NCBI RefSeq assembly: GCF_001484605.1
Contig: NZ_CP013747.1
Location: forward strand, 3,348,001-3,412,000
Origin: Pseudarthrobacter sulfonivorans
GTDB lineage: Bacteria; Actinomycetota; Actinomycetes; Actinomycetales; Micrococcaceae
Length of the DNA: 64,000 bases
Direction: 5' to 3'
The position numbers and the translations under genes were made by a program. The notes beneath the pieces were generated by a model that made no database searches, had not been told where the DNA came from, and saw only the letters and a program-made list of their open reading frames with translations. Positions 24,273 to 33,727 of the stretch are shown here, in pieces; position 1 is the stretch's first letter, and each line of letters opens with the position of its first letter.

Positions 24273-25758
24273 AACCGTCACCACCCCGGGCAACACGCCC
24301 CACCTTGAACGCCAGCTCAGCAACAGGCACATCCAGCTGATCGCCATTGGCGGCGCCATCGGCACGGGCCTGTTCATGGGCTCAGGCAAAACCATCTCGG
24401 CCGCCGGCCCGTCCGTCATTTTCGTTTACATGATCATCGGCTTCATGCTGTTCTTCGTGATGCGGGCCATGGGCGAACTGCTGCTTTCCAACCTGCACTA
24501 CAAGTCCTTCAGCGACTTCGCCGCTGACCTCCTGGGCCCCTGGGCCGGTTTCTTCACCGGCTGGACCTACTGGTTCTGCTGGGTGATCACAGGCATCGCG
24601 GACGTCATTGCCATCGCCGCCTACTCGGAGGAACTCTGGCCAGGAGTGCCCTTGTGGATTCCGGGCATCGCCACCGTGGTGATCCTCCTGGTCCTGAACC
24701 TCGCAACGGTGCGGGCATTCGGTGAGACCGAGTTCTGGTTCGCGCTGATCAAGATCATCGCCATTGCGGCCCTGATCATTGTGGGCCTCTTCATGATCTT
24801 CAGCGGTTTCCAGTCCGACGCCGGCCCGGCCACCTTCAACAACCTGTGGAGCCACGGCGGGATGTTCCCGAACGAATTCATGGGCTTTGTAGCAGGCTTC
24901 CAGATCGCCGTTTTCGCCTTCGTGGGTATTGAACTGGTAGGCACCACCGCCGCCGAGGCCAAGGACCCGGAGAAGAACCTGCCCAAGGCCATCAACTCCA
25001 TCCCCATCCGCGTTCTGCTCTTCTACGTAGGCGCCCTCATCATCCTGATGTCCGTCACCCCGTGGACCCAGTTCCAGGCCGGCCACAGCCCGTTCATCGC
25101 CATGTTCTCCCTGGCCGGCCTCGGCGCCGCGGCCACCATCGTGAACCTGGTGGTGCTCAGCTCGGCCATGTCCTCGGCCAACTCCGGCATCTACTCCACG
25201 TCCCGCATGGTGTACGGCCTGGCCCAGGAGGGCGACGCCCCCACCGTGTTCAGCAGGCTGTCCAGCCGCAAGGTCCCGCAGAACGCCCTGTTCCTCTCCT
25301 GCATCCTGCTGCTCTCCGGCATCGTCCTGATGTACGCCGGCAAGGACATCGGCAAGGCCTTCGACATGGTCACCACCGTGTCCGCCGTCTGCTTCGTCTT
25401 TGTCTGGTCCATCATCCTGGCCAGCTACCTGAAGTTCCGTTCACGCCGTCCGCACCTGCACGAGTCATCCAAGTACAAAATGCCCGGCGGCGTCCCCATG
25501 GTCTGGGTGGTCTTCGCGTTCTTCGCCTTCGTCCTGTGGGCACTGACCACGCAGCCGGACACGCTGGTGGCGCTGCTGGTCACCCCCATCTGGTTCATCC
25601 TGCTGGGCGTCGCCTGGATCATCCTGCGCAAGCGCCCGTCCCACCTGGCCCGCTACGCGGAGTTCCAGAAGGACCTCGCCGGCGAGAAGGAAGTGGCAGA
25701 GGAGAAGGCCCTGGCCGACGCTGAGCTGGCCGACGCGAAAGCTTCGCGGGAGAACTAA
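24262..25758 (+). CDS. cycA: D-serine/D-alanine/glycine transporter CycA-like permease
   Basis: A 498-residue APC-family amino acid permease with 12 predicted helices. The block NRHIQLIAIGGAIGTGLFMG and later stretches (FVGIELVGTTAAE, DPEKNLPKAINSIPIR, SANSGIYSTSRM) closely resemble CycA, the proton-coupled importer of glycine, D-alanine and D-serine. GTG 24262 was chosen because GAGGAGCAG lies just upstream and the following residues have the family pattern; it overlaps the MetF-like stop by 11 bases. Import of glycine fits the riboswitch and the glycine cleavage genes. The highly charged tail is rich in Glu, Ala and Lys. Confidence 0.92.
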   Translation: MSTETVTTPGNTPHLERQLSNRHIQLIAIGGAIGTGLFMGSGKTISAAGPSVIFVYMIIGFMLFFVMRAMGELLLSNLHYKSFSDFAADLLGPWAGFFTGWTYWFCWVITGIADVIAIAAYSEELWPGVPLWIPGIATVVILLVLNLATVRAFGETEFWFALIKIIAIAALIIVGLFMIFSGFQSDAGPATFNNLWSHGGMFPNEFMGFVAGFQIAVFAFVGIELVGTTAAEAKDPEKNLPKAINSIPIRVLLFYVGALIILMSVTPWTQFQAGHSPFIAMFSLAGLGAAATIVNLVVLSSAMSSANSGIYSTSRMVYGLAQEGDAPTVFSRLSSRKVPQNALFLSCILLLSGIVLMYAGKDIGKAFDMVTTVSAVCFVFVWSIILASYLKFRSRRPHLHESSKYKMPGGVPMVWVVFAFFAFVLWALTTQPDTLVALLVTPIWFILLGVAWIILRKRPSHLARYAEFQKDLAGEKEVAEEKALADAELADAKASREN

Positions 25759-26613
25759 GTGGCAACCGAACATGTTCTGACCGTCAACTGCGCCGAGTCC
25801 CCGGGGATCGTCCACGCGATCACCGGGTACCTGCTGGACCACGACTGCGACATCATCGACACCAAGCACTTCGGTGACCGCCAGGCCCGGCAGTTCTTTA
25901 TGCGGGTGCATTTCGAATCCGGCAAGCAGCCGCTGACCACGGAGGACCTGCGCCGGGACTTCGAGCCGCTGGCCGCTGAGTGGGCCATGAACTGGCAGCT
26001 GGAGCCGCACGGCCGCAAGCGCCGGGTCCTGGTGATGGTGTCCAAGTTCGGGCACTGCCTCAACGACCTGCTGTTCCGGGCCCGCACGGGCGATCTGCCG
26101 GTGGAAATCGTGGCCGTGGTCTCCAACCACACGGACCACGAGGAACTGGTCAAGTGGCACGGCATCCCGTTCTTCCACCTCCCGGTCACACAGGAGACCA
26201 AGCCGGCGCAGGAAGCGCGACTGCTGGAGCTCGTGGACGAATACAACGTGGAGCTGGTGGTCCTGGCCCGCTACATGCAGGTCCTCAGCGACGAGCTGTC
26301 AGCCCAGCTGACGGGCCGGACCATCAACATCCACCACTCGTTCCTGCCCAGCTTCAAGGGCGCCAAGCCGTACCACCAGGCCTACGACCGCGGCGTCAAG
26401 ACCGTGGGCGCCACGGCGCACTACGTCAACGCGGAGCTGGATGAGGGACCGATCATCGCCCAGCAGGTCATCGACGTGGACCACACGTACACGGCCGATG
26501 ACCTGGTGCGCGTGGGCCGCGACGCTGAGTGCAAGGCGCTGAGCAACGCGGTCCGGTGGCACTGTGAAGGCCGGGTAATGCTCGACGGCGGGCGCACAGT
26601 CGTTCTGCGCTGA
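25759..26613 (+). CDS. purU: Formyltetrahydrofolate deformylase PurU
   Basis: A 284-residue enzyme that hydrolyses 10-formyl-THF to formate and free THF. An N-terminal ACT-like domain (about residues 5-80) precedes a formyltransferase-type catalytic domain with the family's NIHHSFLPSFKGAKPYHQAY segment (His and Asp catalytic region, residues ~193-213). GTG 25759 directly follows the cycA stop with no gap. PurU would recycle THF when glycine cleavage overproduces C1 units, so it closes the pathway of the operon. The end of the gene is partly repeated 110 bp later (GGCCG..TA.TGCTCGACGGCGGG pattern). Confidence 0.97.
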   Translation: MATEHVLTVNCAESPGIVHAITGYLLDHDCDIIDTKHFGDRQARQFFMRVHFESGKQPLTTEDLRRDFEPLAAEWAMNWQLEPHGRKRRVLVMVSKFGHCLNDLLFRARTGDLPVEIVAVVSNHTDHEELVKWHGIPFFHLPVTQETKPAQEARLLELVDEYNVELVVLARYMQVLSDELSAQLTGRTINIHHSFLPSFKGAKPYHQAYDRGVKTVGATAHYVNAELDEGPIIAQQVIDVDHTYTADDLVRVGRDAECKALSNAVRWHCEGRVMLDGGRTVVLR

Positions 26614-26706
26614 CCGTTCCTGCCCGTCCCCGCCTACATTCGGGGGAGTGGGGTGGGGCCGCATCCGGGCTGCGGGCCGCGTAGTGCTCGACGGCGGGGC
26701 GCTGGC

Positions 26707-27480
26707 TCAGGCGCGTTGCTGGAAGTGTGTGGGCGGAACCCCGCCCGGGAGCGTGCGCAGCATCCCTTCGGCGGCGTCGCGGATGGTCAGGTTCCGATGG
26801 CTCGATGCGAGCGTGAGCATCTGCAACGCCGCCTCGTAGGAGCACCCGTTCTGGCCCATGATCACACCGCAGGCGACGTTGACCGCGGTGCGGCTGGCCA
26901 TGGCTGCGCGGAGGTCCGCGGATTGGGCCAGGCCAGCCCGGACCTGCAGTGCCAGGACCAGGCTCGTGGCCGCCACGTCGGAGAACGCCAGCGCCCGGCT
27001 GGCGACAACCGGGGTGAACACGTTCGTTTCCGCCGAATACAACGTGAGTGCGGCCCGGTAGCCGCGTTCCAGCGGCAAGGGCACGGCGACAGCGGAGCGG
27101 AAGCCGGCTGACCTGAGACTGGCCGGGTACTCGTCCCAGCGCTTGTCCGGGCAGTGATCATTGAGAATGATGGTCAGGCGGCCGCCCAGTGCCCGCGAGG
27201 TGGGACCCCGTCCGGCGAGCTGGTCCCACCGGGATAGGCCGCCGGCGGCGTCGGTGGTTGCCGCTGTGAAGGGCGTCCCGTCCGGCCGCACGAGCGTCAC
27301 CGTGCTCTCCACGGGGTGGCCGGCAATCTCGCTCACGGCGGACGCTGCAATCCGGGCCAGCGCGCACGCCGATGCCGCTTCCGAGTGTCCGCGGATATCC
27401 AGCAGGACCCCCGAGACGCGCCAGTCCACCTGTTGATCGATCATCATGCCCCAGTCCCCCATGTGTCGGTACGTCCTCAT
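26707..27480 (-). CDS. GAF and ANTAR domain protein (antiterminator type)
   Basis: A 257-residue regulator with a GAF sensor (about residues 30-185) and a C-terminal ANTAR RNA-binding domain (residues ~195-245, starting ASRTAVNVACGVIMGQ). ANTAR proteins bind paired hairpins in nascent RNA and prevent termination. The target RNA is unknown. ATG 27480 gives the longest form; an internal ATG at 27462 is an alternative. It is convergent with purU and divergent from a toxin-antitoxin pair. A similar GAF-ANTAR gene lies at 28172-28906. Confidence 0.85.
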   Translation of the reverse strand: MRTYRHMGDWGMMIDQQVDWRVSGVLLDIRGHSEAASACALARIAASAVSEIAGHPVESTVTLVRPDGTPFTAATTDAAGGLSRWDQLAGRGPTSRALGGRLTIILNDHCPDKRWDEYPASLRSAGFRSAVAVPLPLERGYRAALTLYSAETNVFTPVVASRALAFSDVAATSLVLALQVRAGLAQSADLRAAMASRTAVNVACGVIMGQNGCSYEAALQMLTLASSHRNLTIRDAAEGMLRTLPGGVPPTHFQQRA

Positions 27481-27574
27481 CGTAAAAGGCCCGGCCGGGG
27501 TGGCACACGAGTAGTGAGTACTCGCTTTTTGCGGGCCCGCCGAAGATTTGCGTTTCTGGCGTTTCGTACGTTTT

Positions 27575-27588
27575 TATACTTCTATACA
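27575..27588 (+). promoter_or_regulatory. Promoter/operator region of the TA pair
   Basis: TATACT-TC-TATACA contains two TATAC repeats eight bases apart, about 20 bases before the antitoxin GTG. The first TATACT suits a -10 box with TTTCTG 16 bp upstream. The repeat could be the autoregulatory operator. The leader is very short and no ribosome site is seen. Confidence 0.4.
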
Positions 27589-27604
27589 AAACAGGCGCTA
27601 GACT

Positions 27605-27868
27605 GTGACTGTGGAAACTGAACCCAGCTCCGTCACCGTCGGAGCTCTGCGTGAGCATCTGCCCGACGTCGTCAATAGGGCGAACTACGGGCATGAGCGA
27701 GTTCAGATCACGCGCCACGGTAAGCCTGTGGCTTTCCTCATCGGCGTCGAGGACTTCGCACGCCTGGAGGAACTCGAAGACGCCGTGGATCTCGCCGAAT
27801 TCCGGGCCGCCAAAGCCGACGACGATGGCCGTCGAGTGAGCCTGACTGAACTTCAGGCCGAACTCTAA
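27605..27868 (+). CDS. Type II antitoxin, Phd/YefM family
   Basis: An 87-residue antitoxin. The N-terminal DNA-binding part (VGALREHLPDVVNRANYG) and the strand ITRHGKPVAFLIGVEDFARLE are diagnostic of Phd/YefM. The C-terminal, likely disordered part (residues 55-87) is rich in Asp, Glu and Ala and should wrap the toxin. GTG 27605 is used, with GTG 27611 as an alternative. The toxin follows after two bases. Confidence 0.9.
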   Translation: MTVETEPSSVTVGALREHLPDVVNRANYGHERVQITRHGKPVAFLIGVEDFARLEELEDAVDLAEFRAAKADDDGRRVSLTELQAEL

Positions 27869-27870
27869 AC

Positions 27871-28134
27871 GTGGCCGGCTACGCGGTCGAATTCACCGCC
27901 GGAGCAGCCAAGGAAATCCGCAAACTGGAGACTGGTACGCGCAAGCGAATCCTGGCGTCTGTCGCGGGGCTGGCAAATGATCCGCGACCCGCTGGATGCA
28001 AGAAGCTTGCTGGCGAAGAGACCGCCTGGCGGGTCCGCATTGCTGACTATCGCGTTCTCTACGAAATCCATGACGACGTTCTGACCGTCCTCGTTGTGCG
28101 GGTCGTGCACCGACGCGAGGTCTACAAGAGGTGA
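27871..28134 (+). CDS. Type II toxin, RelE/ParE family
   Basis: An 87-residue RelE-fold toxin, probably an mRNA interferase acting at the ribosome. Landmarks are AVEFTAGAAKEIRKL, the central CKKLAGEETAWRVRIADYRVLYEI, and the C-terminal VRVVHRREVYKR, whose basic residues (Lys, Arg, and the terminal His-Arg-Arg/Tyr) make the usual active surface. GTG 27871 follows the antitoxin by two bases, so the pair is coupled. The module is complete. Confidence 0.92.
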   Translation: MAGYAVEFTAGAAKEIRKLETGTRKRILASVAGLANDPRPAGCKKLAGEETAWRVRIADYRVLYEIHDDVLTVLVVRVVHRREVYKR

Positions 28135-28171
28135 CGCCCGCCTGGCTGGCGCGGACAACCCTAAGTCAGTG

Positions 28172-28906
28172 CTACATGTCGAAGTAGGTGGCGGCTTCCT
28201 CGCCCGAGACCTTCCGGACGATCTCGTCGGCCACGTCCCGGAGCTTCTGGTTCCGGTGGCTGGAGACCTTCATCAGGATGGACATCGCCTCGGTCTGGCT
28301 GCAGCGGTTCTGGGCCATGATGATGCCGCAGGCAAGGTTTATGGCAGTACGGCTCATCATCGCCGCGCTCAGGTCATCAGCGGCGCTCTCTGCGGTTCCC
28401 ACCCTGACTGCCAGGCGGACGGCACTGCCGGCGACGTCGGCGAAGCTTGCTGCCTCGCCGATGGTCTCCTCGGTGAATACGCCAGTGGCCGGCGCGAAGA
28501 AGTTCAGGACTGCGGCCGCGTTTTCGCCGAGTTCAAGCGGGACGCCCAGGACGCTGTGGATGCCCTCCTCGATCAGGCGTTCCTGGTAGCTCGGCCAGCG
28601 CGGGTCGGAGCGGACATCGGCCAACAGCACGGGGGTCGCTGCCTTCAACGCTGCGAGGCAGGGCCCGTCGCCCACGGCCTGTTCGATGCGGTCCAGATGG
28701 ACGGCGCGCTCGGTGCTCCCGCCCACCGTTGTGGTTTTCCTGGCGTGCTTAAGCGTGACCCCGCACTCCACCGTGGCGCCGGCCGAGCGGCTCAGTGCGG
28801 ACGCGGCGATGATCGAGAGCCCGCCCAGGAAATCAGCCACCGATCCCGTGCCGATAATCAGGTCCTGCAGCTCCAGGAGCAACTCATGTTCGGGCGAATT
28901 GGTCAT
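28172..28906 (-). CDS. GAF and ANTAR domain protein (second copy)
   Basis: A 244-residue GAF-ANTAR regulator similar in layout to the protein at 26707. The GAF domain spans about residues 20-175 with PCLAALKAATPVLLADVRSDPRW, and the ANTAR domain begins with SRTAINLACGIIMAQ near residue 190. ATG 28906 (MTNSPEH) is preferred over TTG 28912. The gene follows, by 35 bp, a small unnamed protein on the same strand and may be cotranscribed with it. Its RNA target is unknown. Confidence 0.87.
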   Translation of the reverse strand: MTNSPEHELLLELQDLIIGTGSVADFLGGLSIIAASALSRSAGATVECGVTLKHARKTTTVGGSTERAVHLDRIEQAVGDGPCLAALKAATPVLLADVRSDPRWPSYQERLIEEGIHSVLGVPLELGENAAAVLNFFAPATGVFTEETIGEAASFADVAGSAVRLAVRVGTAESAADDLSAAMMSRTAINLACGIIMAQNRCSQTEAMSILMKVSSHRNQKLRDVADEIVRKVSGEEAATYFDM

Positions 28907-28941
28907 GCCCAAATCTAGGCCGAACGGCGGGCGCTCACAAG

Positions 28942-29157
28942 CTATCCGGCCGCCTGCGGGGCCGCCACTTTGATGATCTCCAGGGCGTCAGGATCCAGCA
29001 GCTTCCGCGCGCCGGTCCGCGCGTCCCTGATCCAGATCAGGTCCAGGGAATGTACGACGTCGGTCACCCGGCCCTTGTGGAAGAGCTTGCCGTTGTGCCA
29101 CGCCTCGATGTGGTCGCCGAGTTGGATTCTTACCGTCTGCACCTTGTCAGTGATCAT
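28942..29157 (-). CDS. Small protein of an unnamed beta-rich family (copy 1)
   Basis: A 71-residue protein with no family I can name. Its pattern, GDHIEAWHNGKLFHKGRV then LIWIRDARTGARKLLDP then LEI, is shared by two other proteins in this window (56893 and 57239) and by a pseudogene at 38581. Alternating hydrophobic residues suggest a small beta barrel. ATG 29157 was chosen because homology begins just after it. It lies directly upstream of a GAF-ANTAR gene on the same strand. Confidence 0.75.
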   Translation of the reverse strand: MITDKVQTVRIQLGDHIEAWHNGKLFHKGRVTDVVHSLDLIWIRDARTGARKLLDPDALEIIKVAAPQAAG

Positions 29158-29236
29158 GCTGTGCCCCCTGCTGGTTGTCCCCGTATGCCCAGCATGCCCC
29201 GGCCAGGTTGCCGCAGTGTTTCTGCCGGGTAAAAGC

Positions 29237-29263
29237 CCGGATTTCGACAAGCTCAACCACCGG
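29237..29263. repeat. REP-like repeat in the ppsR leader
   Basis: CCCGGATTTCGACAAGCTCAACCACCGG is a copy of the repeat seen at 34831-34879, 38527-38578, 63544-63566 and 63687-63736. Here it ends 16 bases before the ppsR start, so it must be transcribed in the leader. Confidence 0.75.
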
Positions 29264-29279
29264 ATGGTGGAATGCCTTC

Positions 29280-30098
29280 ATGACCAATGACGAGATTCGG
29301 CCTGTCTACTTCCTTTCGGACAGCACCGGCATCACCGCGGAAACGCTCGGGAACACCTTGTTGACGCAGTTCCCCGCGAACAACTTTGACCGCATCACGG
29401 TCCCGTTCATTACCACCGCCGAACAGGCCAGGACCGTGGTGGGCACCATCGACAAACTGGTCGCCACCGGCCCGAGGCCCATCGTCTTTTCCACGGCCGT
29501 CAGCAGCGACATCAGACAGGCCATTGCAACGTGCCAAGGGATCATCGTGGATCTGATCGGGACGCATGTGGGACAGCTGGAGGAAGCCCTCGGTTCCCCG
29601 GCCAGCGCTGAACCCGGCAGGGCCCACGGCCTCGGCAACGCGGAGCGGTATCAGTCCCGGATGGCCGCCGTCGAGTACGCCATGGAACACGACGACGGCC
29701 AGAGCCTGCGGGCGCTGGAAAAGGCTCAGGTCATCCTGGTGGCACCGTCCCGCTGCGGAAAAACGCCCACCACCATGTACCTGGCGCTGCAGCACGGCAT
29801 CTTCGCCGCGAACTTCCCGCTGGTGGACGAGGATTTCCAACGGGAAGGGCTGCCCAGGCCGCTGCGGCCTTTTGTTGAGAAGTGTTTCGGGCTGTCCTCC
29901 AACCCCCTGCGGCTGAGCCAGATCCGCACCGAGCGGCGCCGCGGCTCACCGTACGCGTCGCTGCGGCAGTGCGGCTTCGAGCTGCGCAGCGCCGAGCAGC
30001 TATACGTCTCCCACCGGATCCCTTACTTGAATTCGGCCACCGTGTCCGTGGAGGAAATGGCCGCCACCATCCTGCAGCGGATGAACCTCAAACATTAG
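29280..30098 (+). CDS. ppsR: Kinase/pyrophosphorylase PpsR (PEP synthase regulator)
   Basis: A 272-residue DUF299-family bifunctional protein that phosphorylates PEP synthase with ADP and removes the phosphate with inorganic phosphate. VYFLSDSTGITAETLG at the N terminus and the P-loop-like APSRCGKTPTTMYLA near residue 150 are characteristic. ATG 29280 was chosen since MTNDEIRPVYFLSDS is the family start. It precedes ppsA by 153 bp, which matches the usual regulator-target pair. Confidence 0.95.
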   Translation: MTNDEIRPVYFLSDSTGITAETLGNTLLTQFPANNFDRITVPFITTAEQARTVVGTIDKLVATGPRPIVFSTAVSSDIRQAIATCQGIIVDLIGTHVGQLEEALGSPASAEPGRAHGLGNAERYQSRMAAVEYAMEHDDGQSLRALEKAQVILVAPSRCGKTPTTMYLALQHGIFAANFPLVDEDFQREGLPRPLRPFVEKCFGLSSNPLRLSQIRTERRRGSPYASLRQCGFELRSAEQLYVSHRIPYLNSATVSVEEMAATILQRMNLKH

Positions 30099-30154
30099 GG
30101 AAAATTTTCACAAGCCCGGTGTGGCGCACATCATGTTGGAAAGAGTGGCCTAGA

Positions 30155-30172
30155 CCTGTCACTGTAGACAGG
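30155..30172. promoter_or_regulatory. Inverted repeat upstream of ppsA
   Basis: CCTGTC-ACTGTA-GACAGG, perfect 6-bp arms with a 6-bp spacer, 80 bases before the ppsA start. It could be an operator or a leader hairpin. No matching regulator is known to me. Confidence 0.45.
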
Positions 30173-30251
30173 ATCCGCGCCCACCAACCGGCCACAGCCG
30201 CGAGCGGGCAGCGCCCCGGCATGCCATCATCCCTGCAAAGGAGCAGCAAAT

Positions 30252-32651
30252 ATGACAACAGACATCCTGTGGTTCTCAGAACTCGGACTCAAGGACCTGG
30301 ACCGGGTAGGCGGCAAGAACGCCTCCCTCGGCGAGATGGTGCAGAACCTCACCTCCGCCGGCGTCCAGGTCCCTGACGGCTTTGCCACGACGGCCGACGC
30401 CTACCGCAGCTTCCTGGCTGACTCGGGCCTGGACCAGAAGATCGCGGACCGGCTGGTGGGCCTGGACACCGATGACGTGACGGCCCTAGCAGCAGCGGGC
30501 AAGGAAATCCGGGCGCTGATGCGCGAGACGCCCTTCCTGCCGGACTTCGAGGCGCAGATCCGGAACGCCTACCAGCAGCTGGTGGACAAGCACGCGGGCT
30601 CCGAGGACCTCTCCTGGGCCGTCCGTTCCAGCGCCACGGCGGAGGACCTCCCTGATGCCTCCTTCGCCGGGCAGCAGGAGACCTTCCTGAACGTCCGCGG
30701 CATCGAGAACATCCTGATCGCCATCAAGGACGTGTTCGCGTCCCTCTACAACGACCGGGCCATCGCCTACCGCGTGCACCACAAGTTTGAACACGCCGAG
30801 GTGGCACTCTCGGCGGGCATCCAGCGGATGGTGCGCTCCGACGTCGGGGCTTCCGGAGTTATGTTCACCATGGATACTGAGTCCGGGTTCCAGGACGCCG
30901 TGTTCGTCACGTCGTCCTACGGCTTGGGCGAGGCCGTGGTCCAGGGCGCCGTGAACCCCGATGAGTTCTACGTCTACAAACCCGCGCTGCAGGCCGGCCG
31001 CCCCGCCATCCTCAAGCGCGGCCTGGGCGAGAAGGCCCTCCAGATGACCTACACCAACAGCCAGGAGATCGGCCGGACCATCGACTTCGTGCCGGTGGAG
31101 GCCTCCTTGCGGAGCCGCTTCAGCCTCAGCGACGCCGACGTCGAGCAGCTGGCCCGGCACGCCGTCGCCATCGAGAACCACTACGGCCGTCCCATGGACA
31201 TCGAATGGGGCAAGGACGGGACCGACGGCGGCCTGTACATCCTGCAGGCACGCCCGGAGACGGTGCAGTCCCGCCGGGCCGCCGGCAGCCTCAGCCGTTT
31301 CCGCCTCAACGCGAGCGGCCGGGTCCTGGCCGAGGGCCGCGCCATCGGTCAGCGCATCGGTGCCGGCAGCGTCCGCATCCTCACATCCATCGACCAGATG
31401 GCCGCCTTCAAGACCGGCGACGTCCTCGTCGCGGACATGACCGACCCGGACTGGGAACCGATCATGAAGCGCGCCTCCGCCATCGTCACCAACCGCGGCG
31501 GACGCACGTGCCACGCGGCCATCATCGCCCGCGAACTGGGGATCCCCGCCGTCGTCGGCACCGGAAGTGCTACGGATTCCCTCTCCGACGGCCTCGAAGT
31601 GACCGTCTCCTGCGCCGACGGTGAGACCGGCACCATCTACGAAGGGCTCCTGGACTTCAGCGTCGAGGAAACCGCCATCACCGAGCTGCCGGACGCCCCG
31701 GTCAAGGTCATGATGAACGTCGGAACCCCGGAGCAGGCGTTCACGTTCGCCCAGCTGCCCAACCACGGCGTGGGCCTGGCCCGGCTGGAATTCATCATCA
31801 ACCGCCAGATCGGCATCCACCCCAAGGCGCTCCTGAACCTGGACAGCCAGCCGGCGGACGTGGCCGCGGAAATCCGGGAACGGATAGCGGCGTACAGCAG
31901 CCCGCGCGACTACTACATCAAGCGCCTGGCCGAAGGGGTTTCCACCATCGCGGCGGCCTTCGCGCCGGAGCCGGTGATTGTGCGCATGTCCGACTTCAAG
32001 TCCAACGAGTACGCCAACCTCATCGGCGGACCGGCCTACGAGCCGCACGAAGAGAACCCGATGCTCGGCTTCCGCGGCGCCTCCCGGTACCTGGAGCCGT
32101 CCTTCCGGGACTGCTTCGACCTCGAGTGCGAGGCCCTGTCCTTCGTCCGCAACGAGATGGGGCTGACCAACGTCAAGCTCATGATCCCGTTCGTGCGGAC
32201 CCTGGACGAGGCCCGCGGCGTCATCGAGCTGCTGGCAGAGAACGGCCTGGTCCGTGGCGAGAACGGCCTCGAAGTGATCATGATGTGTGAGATTCCGTCC
32301 AACGCCCTGCTCGCCGACGACTTCCTGGACTACTTCGACGGCTTCTCCATCGGCTCCAATGACATGACCCAGCTGGCCCTGGGCCTGGACCGGGATTCCG
32401 CGATTGTCTCGGGCGGCTTCGATGAACGCGATCCTGCCGTCAAGAAGCTCCTCAGCATGGCCATCAAGGCCTGCAAGGCGCGCGGCAAGTATGTCGGCAT
32501 CTGCGGCCAGGGTCCCAGCGACCACGCGGACTTCGCCGAGTGGCTGGTCCAGGAAGGCATCGATTCCGTCTCCCTGAACCCGGACACCGTGGTGGACACC
32601 TGGCTCCGGCTCGCCGGCACCCCGGTGATTGAGTCTGTCGAAGTCCGCTAA
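30252..32651 (+). CDS. ppsA: Phosphoenolpyruvate synthase
   Basis: A 799-residue PEP synthase (pyruvate, water dikinase) that makes PEP from pyruvate and ATP, a gluconeogenic step. The nucleotide-binding domain ([35 protein letters not shown]) is followed by the swivelling phosphohistidine domain with catalytic His421 in [22 protein letters not shown], and a TIM-barrel C domain ([40 protein letters not shown]). It aligns end to end with E. coli PpsA. Activity should be controlled by PpsR from the gene upstream. The last codons (32622-32645) resemble the interspersed repeat sequence, perhaps by chance. Confidence 0.97.
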   Translation: MTTDILWFSELGLKDLDRVGGKNASLGEMVQNLTSAGVQVPDGFATTADAYRSFLADSGLDQKIADRLVGLDTDDVTALAAAGKEIRALMRETPFLPDFEAQIRNAYQQLVDKHAGSEDLSWAVRSSATAEDLPDASFAGQQETFLNVRGIENILIAIKDVFASLYNDRAIAYRVHHKFEHAEVALSAGIQRMVRSDVGASGVMFTMDTESGFQDAVFVTSSYGLGEAVVQGAVNPDEFYVYKPALQAGRPAILKRGLGEKALQMTYTNSQEIGRTIDFVPVEASLRSRFSLSDADVEQLARHAVAIENHYGRPMDIEWGKDGTDGGLYILQARPETVQSRRAAGSLSRFRLNASGRVLAEGRAIGQRIGAGSVRILTSIDQMAAFKTGDVLVADMTDPDWEPIMKRASAIVTNRGGRTCHAAIIARELGIPAVVGTGSATDSLSDGLEVTVSCADGETGTIYEGLLDFSVEETAITELPDAPVKVMMNVGTPEQAFTFAQLPNHGVGLARLEFIINRQIGIHPKALLNLDSQPADVAAEIRERIAAYSSPRDYYIKRLAEGVSTIAAAFAPEPVIVRMSDFKSNEYANLIGGPAYEPHEENPMLGFRGASRYLEPSFRDCFDLECEALSFVRNEMGLTNVKLMIPFVRTLDEARGVIELLAENGLVRGENGLEVIMMCEIPSNALLADDFLDYFDGFSIGSNDMTQLALGLDRDSAIVSGGFDERDPAVKKLLSMAIKACKARGKYVGICGQGPSDHADFAEWLVQEGIDSVSLNPDTVVDTWLRLAGTPVIESVEVR

Positions 32652-32655
32652 ACGC

Positions 32656-32690
32656 ACGACGTCGGCACCCGGGTTGGGTGCCGACGTCGT
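32656..32690. terminator. Terminator hairpin after ppsA (convergent)
   Basis: ACGACGTCGGCACCC (32656-32670) and GGGTGCCGACGTCGT (32676-32690) form a perfect 15-bp stem with loop GGGTT, four bases after the ppsA stop and downstream of the convergent gene at 32753. Almost the same hairpin occurs at 33912-33946. Confidence 0.85.
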
Positions 32691-32752
32691 TCTGGCGCTA
32701 CGCAGGTTCCTTGTCGAGACCTAAATATCGGTGGCGCCAAGGAATATGCGGG

Positions 32753-33727
32753 TCACGGTCGGGTTTGCGCGTCGAAAACCGCAGAACGCGTACGACGGCG
32801 GGGCACGCCAGCCGCTGCCAGCTTGCGTTCCAGCTTGCCGGGCTGCATCAGATCGGCCCAATCCCACCTCACCACGTTGAACCCAGTGGCCCGGATTCTG
32901 TTCTCGCGCGTCTTTTCCTCCACCACCGCCTGCGACGCGGTCCGGCCCTTGAGGTACTCGGGTTTGAGGTACTTCTCCTCGCCATCGAATTCGCCAACAA
33001 CCTTGGCCTGCTTCCAATAGAAGTCGGTGTAGCCCACCAGGCCGTCCCTGTCGTGGATGGCTTGCTGCAGGACCGGGGCTTCGAAGCCGGCCACGTGGAT
33101 AAGGGCGCGGCTGTAGGACTCCCCTGCGGAACCGGACAAAGGGTCCGCGAAAGCCACGGCGGTCAGTATCCTCCGCCCCGCAGCCGTGGAGTACATAGAT
33201 CCGATACCTGCCTCCAGTTCAGCCGTCGTCACGGCAGGCAGCCGCAGGGTCCGGTCTGGTCGAAGCACATGGTCCAGGGGTGCGGCAGCTTCGGTGAAAG
33301 GCGTGAACGCCGCCAGGTCCAGGACAGTGCGGATGCGGCCGGTGACGAGCAGGCCCTCCCGCCGGACCACCATCAGACCCGCCGGCGCAGCAAAGTGGCG
33401 GCGGACTCCAGCACGTGACCGGCCGCCGTCGTTCTTCATGGTGAGGGCCTGGACCGGGTGGTTCAGGCCGATGGTGGGTATTCCCCACACGCTGGCGGCA
33501 GAGTGGCGGGCGAAGACCGTGGGTTTCTCGAACGTTTCCGCAGCGGCCTGGACGCGGAGGCGATACTGGTCCCACGGCTTCAGCCCCTTCCACGTGGGCC
33601 CGTCGGTGTAGACGCCGTGCCGGACGCGGACCAGGGAACCGGCCTTTACGCGCTTGGCAAGGTCATCCGGGGTCAACCCGTGAAGGACGCGGTCGCGGGC
33701 CAAGAGAAGCGGTGGAAGATCCGTCAT
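32753..33727 (-). CDS. AbiEi/endonuclease-like protein of unknown function
   Basis: A 324-residue protein of a type common in Arthrobacter and relatives. The N-terminal part (residues 1-70) looks like a type IV antitoxin AbiEi winged helix (LTPDDLAKRVKAGSLVRVRHGVY). The C-terminal part has a Vsr/DUF559-like endonuclease layout: ESYSRALIHVAGF, GYTDFYWKQAKVVGEFDGEEKY and a terminal Arg/Lys-rich stretch (residues ~210-290). The Asp/Glu/Lys pattern FDGEEKYL is consistent with a nuclease core. No partner toxin gene is adjacent. The gene is flanked by two near-identical hairpins, which may mark insertion. Function is uncertain. Confidence 0.65.
   Translation of the reverse strand: MTDLPPLLLARDRVLHGLTPDDLAKRVKAGSLVRVRHGVYTDGPTWKGLKPWDQYRLRVQAAAETFEKPTVFARHSAASVWGIPTIGLNHPVQALTMKNDGGRSRAGVRRHFAAPAGLMVVRREGLLVTGRIRTVLDLAAFTPFTEAAAPLDHVLRPDRTLRLPAVTTAELEAGIGSMYSTAAGRRILTAVAFADPLSGSAGESYSRALIHVAGFEAPVLQQAIHDRDGLVGYTDFYWKQAKVVGEFDGEEKYLKPEYLKGRTASQAVVEEKTRENRIRATGFNVVRWDWADLMQPGKLERKLAAAGVPRRRTRSAVFDAQTRP

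Noticed and set aside
26579..26702. A repeated 15-mer at the end of purU and just downstream, possibly a second folate gene
   Set aside because: Only about 28 bp are shared, too little to be a gene remnant; chance or a local duplication is enough.
30122..30136. TGTGGCGCACA upstream of ppsA as a CRP/GlxR site
   Set aside because: The half-sites are only three bases apart, which does not fit the TGTGA-N6-TCACA layout.
30486..32657. A 723-residue open frame antisense to ppsA
   Set aside because: The ppsA protein aligns end to end with known PEP synthases, so the opposite frame is a shadow.
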